From contig BTPG01000004.1 in the NCBI GenBank assembly GCA_036245525.1, positions 231,909,898-231,973,897 on the forward strand: a DNA stretch of 64,000 nucleotides. Direction: 5' to 3'. The DNA comes from Semisulcospira habei (taxonomy: Eukaryota > Mollusca > Gastropoda > Semisulcospiridae). A program made the translations under genes and the position numbers. Below, in pieces: positions 56,513 to 64,000 of this stretch (the first letter of the stretch is position 1; every line of letters starts with the position of its first letter). Below the pieces are notes generated by a model that made no database searches, was not told the origin of the DNA, and saw only the letters and a program-made list of their open reading frames with translations.

Positions 56513-56936
56513 ACATACAAACAAACCACCAACACAGGACTAAATAAGAAATAATTTACAGCAAATATCAGTTGTTTTGAACAATCTCACAAAAAGATCA
56601 GTTTATTAATACAGGTTCAACTTGCAGCAGGTATTATCAAGAAAACCAAATAGTGATTATACACAGGCCACGCTAACCACCTTATGCATACACCCGTTAG
56701 AAACTGTAAACAGTACCTTCGATAGTATGCACAAAGAGATTAATAAGAAATGATCACTGATTACCTGTTCTGTCTCCTCCTCTCAATTCATCCATCCACC
56801 CAACACATGTAAATGTATGACAAAATTATTCATCATACACAAAATAGCAGGTCAACATGAATATACGCAATAGGCTGAATTATCATAAGACGTACAAGAG
56901 ACAATACCATCAGTCACATGCCCACCGCCTTTAGAT

Positions 56937-57710
56937 CTAAAAGTCATTACCAGTTAAACAGATAAACATGTCATCACCGATCAGAATTATGTTCTCCAAC
57001 AACTCCCTCCACCCCCACCAGACCTTCGGCTGATTCCAGTGGGAAACTAAACCCCTTACAACAAAGGCAGTCGCATGGTTTGCCACAAGCTTTGTCCTCT
57101 CGTCCTCCCCAAAATCCTCTGCCCCTTCTATTTGATCACGTTTTTTGTTGTAGGTGACTTGTTCTTTTATTGTCATTTCGTCTAGTACTATTGCACACAG
57201 ATCTGACTTTGGCGGCAGTACAGACACTTTAATCTGAAGTGCTTTCAGAATTTTGGCACTAAAGCCGGGGCAGACTGAAACCTTTCGCATAGTTTTCCGT
57301 AAGGTTGAAACTGACAGGAGGACAAAGAATTTTGCAAGCATACGATATGCCTTGGGGCTTGCATGAAACAAAGATAAAGCTGTTGTTTTTTCTGTCTCCG
57401 TCCATCTCCGGCCTTGTTTCTTTTTGTGTATTTCACGCAACTGTGCTGAAATAAACTTAACAACGAATCAGGCAAAAAATGGGCCAAGCGGCTCTTCACT
57501 GCTGCATCCTTCTTCTCTTTGAGTGTTAATGTCTTTTCTTTCCTTGTTTCCGTCTTTCTGTCGTAATTACATTTCTTCTGAAGGCAGTACAATCTGTTGC
57601 GCACAGTTTTGAGACTTTTCTTCAAAGCCTGCTTTCTTGGTGAATCGCTGTCCTGACCACCAGTCCTGTTGCTGCAGTTCCCCCCACACCAGTTTCTCCA
57701 CTGGATTCAT
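56937..57710 (-). pseudogene. P-element transposase exon (coiled region and RNase H-like start)
   Basis: Minus strand, after a TGTGTGTGCAG acceptor at 57711. The first frame reads LKKSLKTVRNRLYCLQKKCN and HFLPDSL. One base appears to be lost near 57461, and the second frame continues FISAQLREIHKKKQGRRWT, ALSLFHASPKAYRMLAK, STLRKTMRK, CAIVLDEMTIKEQVTYNKKR, EGAEDFGEDERTKLVANHA and VVRGLVSHW. The LDEM-x-I block (first catalytic Asp) and GRRWTxxEK are hallmarks of P transposases and THAP9. The frame ends at 56937; the remaining catalytic residues are not encoded. Joining from the upstream exon with the splice sites seen meets a TGA, so either an exon is unseen or the gene is dead. Confidence 0.85.
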
Positions 57711-58056
57711 CTGCACACACACAAGCAACCATGCATTAAATCATTAATGATATCATGATAATCCACAGCATATTTACTCAGATCAAAAAAAAAATATTCA
57801 CGTTTCATATGACTGACAAAAAATGTATTTTCACACACAGATGCAGGCGCGAACACACAAAAAGGCCATCGAAAATTCATCCAAATTTAAAATCTGCTTG
57901 TCTGATTTTAATAGTCAACAGATGTTACGACCCCAGTTGTGAAAATAACTCACACAACTAATCTTTTGTGCTGTCATTGTTTGGTAATTTATTTTATAAA
58001 TTAAAAATTTCAGCTTACAAATTATAAATCAAATTATATTTATTCATTGAAAATAC

Positions 58057-58288
58057 CTGGTTGCAGTGACATGCGTGCCTGCTTGTGAGGCGGCGCTTCT
58101 GAATGTGTAGCAGTATCCCTCGTCTCTGTTGTTAGTTGTGGGGGTGGGTTGGGCACCGAAAACACAGTCGGCGCACGTGAACTGGCTGTTTTCAAAATGG
58201 GCACTGCACAGCCTGTAGGAACGTGAACGCAGTTCAGCAGGTAAAAGTCCCAACAGATCTTCTCTGCGCGAATGCTGCACCCGGACAT
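58057..58288 (-). pseudogene. P-element THAP-domain exon
   Basis: Bounded by TTGTTATTAG and CCAG|GTATTT. In phase with exon 1 it encodes SRREDLLGLLPAELRSRSYR then LCSAHFENSQF, the C-terminal half of a THAP zinc finger (C-x2-H). THAP domains bind the element's DNA. A Pro/Thr/Asn-rich linker follows. Confidence 0.8.
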
Positions 58289-59086
58289 CTAATAACAAAG
58301 ACTGAAATACAAGTACTAAAACACCACCAGCTAAATACTGTAGTCTGTAGGCGTAGTTCGTGAGAACAGTACAGTGGACAGAGTTCTGCATGACCTTTTA
58401 TACTTTTGTATTCTAAGTCTTGATAGACAATGAAAGCGAAGTAACTTTGCAACGACTGAATTTTATCAACGACCTTACAACTCAAGGTTTCTTTGCTTAA
58501 TTTCTCACCAGTACTCTCCTCTTTTTGATCGGAACATCGGTCTTAAAACAACTCGATTAAGAACGTGAAACTTACACAGGATTCTCCCTATCAGTCGTAT
58601 TGCCTTGAACGAAAGGGAAAGGTCCGTGTAGCCTAAAGAATACTTTTTCTCGCCCAAGTTAAGCACGTGTGGCACAAATGACTAGATCTAACTTGGGTTA
58701 GTCCAACATTACGTGGATAAAATGGGACAGGAAAACTGGTCTATGTACATAATGCCCTCTTCTACATTTGAAAACAAAATTACTAGAAACGTATAATTAC
58801 TCTGGATCTAAATGGTCGTTAGATCACTTTTCCACTGACATTTCTCGGAATTCACGGTGTGGAGAGCCGGCTAGGGTCTGTTTGCAGTTGGATCAGTTTT
58901 CCACTCTCCCAGATTTAAGCCCAAAGATACATATCACACGAGGGACCTATGCCTGAGTATCGCCCTGGCAACTCTAATTCAGAATCGAAAATTTTCGAGA
59001 TAGACATCCTCTGCGCCATGAAATTATTATACGGTCGTAAATTTATGCATTTATGCAAAGATAAGACCACAGAGTAATCAGCTTAC
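58289..59086 (-). other. Intron 1 of the P element
   Basis: No repeats or alternative exons recognised. Confidence 0.5.
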
Positions 59087-59204
59087 CTTGTTTCTTCATT
59101 GGGAAAAAGGAAAACTGACATGCCGGTGAAACTTGGCTTGTAGCGGGCGTTCGAACAAGAAATTGCGCTGCAAAAGTCAGCCCTTGCCTCGTTCGGTCAG
59201 CCAT
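59087..59204 (-). CDS. P-element exon 1
   Basis: ATG at 59204-59202, about 70 bases inside the right TIR, encoding MADRTRQGLTFAAQFLVRTP and CQFSFFPMKKQ, to a CAAG|GTAAGC donor. The join to the THAP exon keeps phase. Only one Cys is visible here, whereas a THAP finger begins with a C-x2-4-C pair, so the zinc site looks incomplete or the true start is elsewhere. Confidence 0.7.
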
Positions 59205-59293
59205 GATTCAACACGATTACAAGGGAGTAAACTCTCAAAGCACGTCCTCGCACTCTCGGGGCGAGTGATTTGTCTTATAATGTATTGTCTTTG

Positions 59294-59930
59294 GTAATAC
59301 GAAAGAACAATACTGTCGCAGTCATATGTACATCAAGACTAGGGCTGAGTTTGTAATACCAAAGAACATACGGCCCCCCCCCCCCACACACACACAAAAA
59401 AATGTCTGTTTATTGTATCCCAACCAACCCAATTTTTTGGCCCAATCCTAAACTTTTGGGATCGTCTGGTTAAAAAATTGGAAAAAAGCCAACAAAAATC
59501 TCACCAAAGGTGAAAAACGTTTTTTTCTTCCCTATGTTACTGTAAACAGACATATTATTTTGGGGGGCCTAATACTGTCGCAGTCATATAATACATCAAG
59601 ACTAGGCCTGATTTTGAAATACCAAAGAACATAAAACTGTCACAGTCATATATACATCAAGACTAGGACTGAGTTTGAAATACCAAAAAAAAACAAAACT
59701 GTCAGTCATACATCAAGACTAGGACTGAGTTTGAAATACCAAAGAACATAAAACTGTCGCAGTCATATATACATCAAGACTAGGACTGAGTTTGAAATAC
59801 CAAAGAACATAAAACTGTCGCAGTCATATATACATCAAGACTAGACACAAGACTCCAACGTCTGAGTTTGTAATACCAAAGAACACGAGTCAGGTATACA
59901 TGAAGTGTAGATCCAAGGAACTCAAATTTC
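59294..59930 (+). repeat. 61-bp satellite array
   Basis: Units of CATCAAGACTAGGACTGAGT + TTGAAATACCAAAGAACATA + AAACTGTCGCAGTCATATA, about six copies, broken by a MITE at 59372. A single unit remains left of the P element (56050-56092), and degenerate ones reappear at 61895-61970. Confidence 0.93.
59372..59569. mobile_element. 198-bp MITE in the 61-bp satellite
   Basis: Ends GGCCCCCC...AAAATGTCTGTTTA and complement TAAACAGACATATTATTTTG+GGGGGCC are inverted repeats of about 25 bases with a length difference in the C run. The interior has palindromic AATTTTTTGGCCCAATCC / TTAAAAAATTGG. The target duplication is not clear (possibly TA). Confidence 0.7.
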
Positions 59931-59959
59931 AAGTTTGATATATGGACTCCTAAGGAGCC

Positions 59960-60127
59960 AAATCAAAACCAAGATCAGTGGATGTTACTACTATATTAAT
60001 GCATCAAAGTATAAAACAAACCAAGATCAGTGGATGTTACTATTATATTAATGCATCAAAGTATAAAACAAACCAAGATCAGTGGATGTTACTATTATAT
60101 TAATGCATCAAAGTATAAAACAAACCA
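59960..60127 (+). repeat. 52-bp satellite, left part
   Basis: Units GATCAGTGGATGTTACTATT + ATATTAATGCATCAAAGTAT + AAAACAAACCAA at 59975, 60027 and 60079. Split by a SINE. Confidence 0.95.
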
Positions 60128-60203
60128 ATTGATTGTACATTGTACATTGCTTAACGTCCCGACAGCAACAAGGCTTTCTCAGGATGTGCCTGCACTGCTT
60201 GTG

Positions 60204-60241
<38 letters not shown>

Positions 60242-60536
60242 AGAACATTGAATGTATGTCGCCAGCCGGTCAAATACATTAAATAAACCTAACACAAGGG
60301 GCCTAAATAAAGCTAAGACCATTTAGCAACACACATCCAATATCAAGAGTTACAGGCAGTGCAGACAGTAGGGAGAGTTTTAAAAAGGCAAATACAGGTG
60401 AATGGACAAAGGGTAGACAGAAACATGCCCCAGAATAGAGAGATAAACCCACCCTGTGGGGCTGACCAGGGTGACACTGGGAACTAAAAAAATACCTAAC
60501 CCCACCCAAGTCCCCCAGGGCAGACCCGGGTGGGGC
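60128..60536 (-). mobile_element. SINE-like retroposon, minus strand, 12-bp target duplication
   Basis: The only minus-strand full-length copy here. TAAAACAAACCA flanks it (60116-60127 and 60537-60548). A long A run (60205-60235) corresponds to the internal T run of the family. Confidence 0.95.
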
Positions 60537-60706
60537 TAAAACAAACCAAGATCAGTTGATGTTACTATTATATTAATGCATCAAAGTATAAAACAAACCA
60601 AGATCAGTTGATGTTACTATTAATGCATCAAGGTATAAAACAAACCAAGATCAGTTGATGTTACTATTACATTAATGCATCAAAGTATAAAACAAACCAA
60701 GAGGGA
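60537..60706 (+). repeat. 52-bp satellite, right part
   Basis: About three more units (with TCAGTTGATG variants). The last runs into the LINE fragment at 60707. Confidence 0.93.
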
Positions 60707-61858
60707 TAATTTAACATTAAATATTGGCCGACCCTCTTCACTATCTTCTTCAGCATGATGTTGAAGCAGGCCACAGTGGACCTTGACGATGACGACGCAG
60801 TGTACATCAGGTATCGTCTTGATGGCAGCCTGTTCAACCTCAGACGACTGCAGGCCCACACGAAAACCCTAGACCAACTGATTCGTGAGCTGCTCTTTGC
60901 TGATGACGCTGCCCTCGTTGCACACACAGAGAGAGCCTTGCAGCGCATTACGTCCTGCTTCGCAGATGCCGCCCAGCTCTTTGGACTTGAGGTCAGTCTG
61001 AAAAAGACAGAGGTCCTTCATCAGCCGGCACCCAAGGAAGAGCATCGCCCACCCCACATCACCATCGGCGAGTCCGAACTGAAGTCTGTACACCAGTTTA
61101 CCTACCTTGGCTGCATCATCACGTCAGACGCCAAGCTGGACAAGGAGCTGGACAACAGGCTGGCAAAAGCGAACAGTGCTTTCGGGCGACTATTCAAGCG
61201 GGTGTGGCACAATCAACAGCTGAAAAAAGGCACCAAGATCAGCGTGTACAGAGCTGTCGTCCTCACCACCCTGCTGTACGGTTCCGAGTCCTGGGCCCTC
61301 TACCGCAGCCAACTACGACTCCTCGAACGCTTTCACCAGCGCTGCCTGCGTACCATCCTAAGCATTCACTGGAGTGCTTATGTCACCAACGTCGAGGTCC
61401 TTGAACAGGCGGAAACTGTGAGCATCGAGGCTTTGCTGCTGCGGACACAGCTTCGCTGGGCGGGGCACGTCTCCAGGATGGAGGATCATCGCCTACCCAA
61501 GATCACTCTGTTCGGTGAGCTCGCCACTGGACACCGAGACAGAGGGGCACCAAAGAAGAGATACAAAGACGGTCTCAAGAAGTCACTTAGTGCCTGCCAA
61601 ATCGACCACCGCCAGTGGTCTTCGCTTGCTGCGGACCGTGACACCTGGCGCTCCACCATTCACAAGGCAGCTGTCTCCTTTGAGGACTCTCGCAGAGCTA
61701 ACCTTAAAGACAAGCGGCTCAGAAGAAAAAACAGAGCTGTCGTAACTCAGAACCCTGACCAGACCTTCCCCTGCAGCCACTGCGGTCGAACCTGCCTATC
61801 CCGGATTGGCCTCCGCAGCCACGAAAATGCCTGCAGACGACGTGGGCAAGCCCTATAG
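60707..61858 (+). pseudogene. 5'-truncated LINE RT fragment with C-terminal zinc finger
   Basis: The open frame (60755-61858; usable from about 60780) begins in RT just before FADD (LLFADDAALVAHTERALQRI, about 60888), then LKKTEVLHQPAP, HQFTYLGCIITSDAKLDKEL, LLYGSESWALYRSQLRLLER, LRWAGHVSRMEDHRLPK and GAPKKRYKDGLKKSL. It closes with a C2H2-like finger FPCSHCGRTCLSRIGLRSHE. This C-terminus is typical of a LINE group common in fish and molluscs. Open without a stop for over 1 kb, hence young, but it lacks endonuclease and most of RT. Confidence 0.9.
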
Positions 61859-61966
61859 AATCTTCATTCGCGAAGTCAAGCCAAGAGAGAAATATTGGCA
61901 CAGTCGCGAGAAAGTAATACTAGTATTACTACTGCATTATAAAAGAACATAATATTGGCACAGTCA

Positions 61967-62090
<124 letters not shown>

Positions 62091-62094
62091 TGTA

Positions 62095-62375
62095 AACAAG
62101 AGAATCTCCGATATTTCTGTACACACAAGCTTAAAACTTGGCGAAATACTTTCTTAAAGGGGTGGCTAAGGGAGCCTCCGAGCATTTTGTAATTGAATGT
62201 CTCATTAAAGACACAAACAACCGTTTACAGAGTCAGTTGACCCAGATTAGCCGAGTCCGTACTTTTTGTCATATTTATATGAAATTTTGGATATAGCTAG
62301 CTTAGAGAAGACATTGGATGAGTTCGTTAGCCAGCTTTGTAGCCGTTCAACTTCTTTACTAAAAAGTAATTCTTT
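62095..62375 (+). repeat. Left arm of a large inverted repeat
   Basis: AAGAGAATCTCCGATATTTC through TTGGCGAAATACTTTCTTAA, GTTGACCCAGATTAGCC to GTTAGCCAGCTTTGTAGCC. It matches the complement of 63455-63735 with perhaps 80-85 percent identity by eye. Both arms end outwardly at a TG/AC microsatellite. Confidence 0.85.
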
Positions 62376-62706
62376 TTTAGAAAAAAATAAAATATTAAAC
62401 AGTAAAAAAAAATTTGACTTTTAGAGAACGTCAGTGTCGGTGACGTATAAAAGGCAACTCAGTCACCACGCAGACATTGACATAATACTCTAAATATGAT
62501 GTAATTCTCTCCAGCGCGCGCCGAAGTCTTTCTCTCTCTCACATAGACATGCGCGCATCTCAGAGGCATAAAAAAAGATCCTACTCATGCGCCCGGAGAG
62601 CGCATGAGGATCTATGTCTCTTGGAGATGTTTAGAGCGCGCGCGCACATGCACGCACTAACACGCACACACACACATCGTCGCGCTTTCAGAAGAGCTTG
62701 CAGGTG
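62286..62706 (+). repeat. Tandem duplication, first copy (~415 bp)
   Basis: Runs from GATATAGCTAGCTTAGAGAA to CGCGCTTTCAGAAGAGCTTG. It contains TGACGTATAAAAGGC (62441), an apparent CRE-like site plus TATA box, then CACGCAGACATTGACATAAT and a self-complementary GATCCTACTCATGCGC...GCGCATGAGGATC hairpin (62577-62612). Confidence 0.85.
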
Positions 62707-62708
62707 AG

Positions 62709-63115
62709 CCGATATAGCTAGTTTGGAGAAAGGCATTGGATGAGTTCCTTAGCCAGCTTTGTACTTTCAACTTATTCAGTAGAAATTAATTCTTTTTAGA
62801 AACAAATTAAAACAGTAAAAAAAAAAATTGACTTTTGGAGAGAGCCAGACAGTGACATTGACGTAAAAGAAGCAATTCCGTTACCACGCAGACATTAACA
62901 CAATACTCTAAATATGACATCTCTCTCTCTCTCACACTCTCACACACACACACACAAACGTGCGCTCATCTCCAGGAGACATAGATCGTCCTGCGCCCTT
63001 GGGGTGCATGAGGATTTATGCCTCTTGGAGATGTTGAAAGCGTGCGCGCACGCACGCACTAACACACACACACACTGGCACACATCGACGCGCTTTCAGA
63101 AGAGCATGGAAGTGA
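62709..63115 (+). repeat. Tandem duplication, second copy
   Basis: GATATAGCTAGTTTGGAGAA to CGCGCTTTCAGAAGAGCATG. The TATA-like site is altered (TGACGTAAAAGAAGC) and CT/AC runs are longer. No coding frame. Confidence 0.85.
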
Positions 63116-63454
63116 CCCGTATACTTAGTATAATTATTATGTAGCTAGGAAAAGTCAACCTGCTTTCACACAAATTATAGCAAGACTTACCGCCATTAGT
63201 ATGCTCTGTTGGCTGGAGTAGTGACAGCAATTATGAAGAAGAATAGCAGGAGCAATAAAATGACATCACTATAAGCTTGACGTCAACGCAACGCAATAAT
63301 CACGACGCCCGTGTACACAGGGACAAATTTGATGTTTTACGACACTCGTCCGAAAGGCACGCAGCCTTTTCAGTCCAAGACTGACTGTTTTGTTCCACAC
63401 AGCCTCTTCCAGGGCTGACTGTTTGATGGGAGTATATGGTAGATCAAAACTTGC
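63116..63454. other. Centre of the inverted repeat, no gene seen
   Basis: No convincing frame. Contains TGACTGTTTTGTTCCACACA and a second GGCTGACTGTTTGATG phrase, a weak local duplication. Confidence 0.45.
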
Positions 63455-63735
63455 AAAAGTGAATTAATTATTTTAAGTAAGTTGAACAGGTACAAAGCTG
63501 GCTAACGAGCTCATCCAGTGTCTTTCTTCCAACTAGCTATGTCCTAAATTTCAAGTACATATGATAAAAATTACGGACTCTAATCTGGGTCAACCGACTT
63601 TATATAACGGTCTTTTACGTCTTCAATGAGACATCCAGTTACAAAATGCTGGGAGGCTCTCTTAACCGCTCCTTAAATAAAGTATTTCGCCAAGTGTCAA
63701 CTGAGCTTGTGTACGTACAGCAATATCTGAGATTC
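63455..63735 (-). repeat. Right arm of a large inverted repeat
   Basis: Complement of 62095-62375. It adjoins an (AC)n tract (63744-63778), the mirror of the (TG)n next to the left arm. Confidence 0.85.
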
Positions 63736-63740
63736 TCATG

Positions 63741-63743
<3 letters not shown>

Positions 63744-63778
<35 letters not shown>
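63744..63778. repeat. (AC)n microsatellite
   Basis: Pure CA dinucleotides, counterpart of the TG tract at 61968. The remaining 220 bases to the window end show nothing recognisable. Confidence 0.95.
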
Positions 63779-63781
<3 letters not shown>

Positions 63782-64000
63782 GGAGACAAAACCATCAGAG
63801 TGGGTTACCTAGCATTTCATGTGAAAATGGGTTCCCATATTTCTATTTATTCTAGGGCTCTGGAATTGATGCCAATGTTTAGAACTCACATTATAACTAA
63901 GCTCTATAACTTAAAATAGACATTTTCTAGAAACAGAGCCACTAGATGCCGAAAAAATGAGTTTCTGCCAATAAAGTGGGTGGGTGTCTCTCTCACACAA

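Larger units (their letters stand above)
56093..59293 (-). mobile_element. P element, 3.2 kb, 22-bp TIRs, 7-bp target duplication
   Basis: The 22-base ends beginning CAAAGACAATACATTATAAG are exact inverted repeats (56093-56114 and 59272-59293). GTAATAC flanks both (56086-56092, 59294-59300) inside a 61-bp satellite unit (consensus AGTTTGTAATACCAAAGAAC). P elements start CA and make 7-8-bp duplications. The interior encodes a THAP-like start and a P-transposase fragment on the minus strand. The C-terminal half of a P transposase is not visible, so the copy looks internally deleted. Confidence 0.93.

Noticed and set aside
60303..60509. Minus frame in the SINE, repeated at 29363-29605
   Set aside because: It recurs because the SINE recurs; other copies have stops, and no start or function is evident.

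Overview
This window looks like repeat-dense DNA from an animal nuclear genome. Multi-exon structures with GT..AG splice sites, a C2H2 zinc-finger array, many classes of eukaryotic transposon and long dinucleotide microsatellites rule out a bacterium. The mix (I/Nimb-like, CR1-like and RTE-like LINEs, hAT elements, a P element, satellites used as insertion targets) fits a marine mollusc, most likely a gastropod. That assignment is inference from general knowledge; no marker gene here proves it.

Layout. 0-6.5 kb: a (CT)n tract, a ~195-bp satellite with a two-unit higher-order pattern, and a decayed minus-strand LINE split by a TTAA-flanked MITE. 6.2-11.2 kb: a 72-bp minisatellite split by a 4.0-kb TIR element whose target duplication can still be read, then a SINE-like retroposon. 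11.2-18.9 kb: two hAT-like pieces, a TA-rich palindrome, tRNA-like SINE heads, and a diffuse repeat family carrying nuclear-receptor DR1 motifs. 18.9-28.2 kb: a nest in which a CR1-like LINE, sitting in a 49-bp satellite, holds a 6.9-kb I/Nimb-like LINE (itself holding a MITE and a SINE) and a 0.7-kb hAT element. 28.2-31.3 kb: 49-bp satellite with three further SINEs, then a 372-bp tandem repeat whose unit is a TATA box plus a signal-peptide-like first exon. 31.3-32.5 kb: a dead copy of a zinc-finger gene. 33.6-39.4 kb: transposon-derived exons, including a three-exon TTF/ZMYM1-like hAT-type gene whose exons join in frame. 39.8-43.2 kb: a hAT-like element with a second CR1-like LINE inside. 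43.6-51.4 kb: 49-bp satellite holding a CACTA-type element and a nearly intact RTE-like LINE (one TAG in frame). 51.6-55.1 kb: a C2H2 zinc-finger gene with 14 good fingers and a broken partial duplicate. 56.1-59.3 kb: a 3.2-kb P element with 22-bp TIRs and a 7-bp target duplication, encoding a THAP-like start and part of a P transposase. 59.3-62.1 kb: 61-bp and 52-bp satellites with a MITE, a SINE and a LINE 3' fragment. 62.1-63.7 kb: a large inverted repeat around a tandem duplication.

How it works together. Almost everything is mobile or satellite DNA. The satellites act as landing pads: because the target is repetitive, its target-site duplications let nearly every insertion be bounded to the base and ordered in time. 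Host-type genes are few. The zinc-finger gene is the best candidate for a working host gene, and the TTF/ZMYM1-like gene is the best multi-exon model. All coordinates and matches were read by eye; family names rest on recognised motifs, not on searches.
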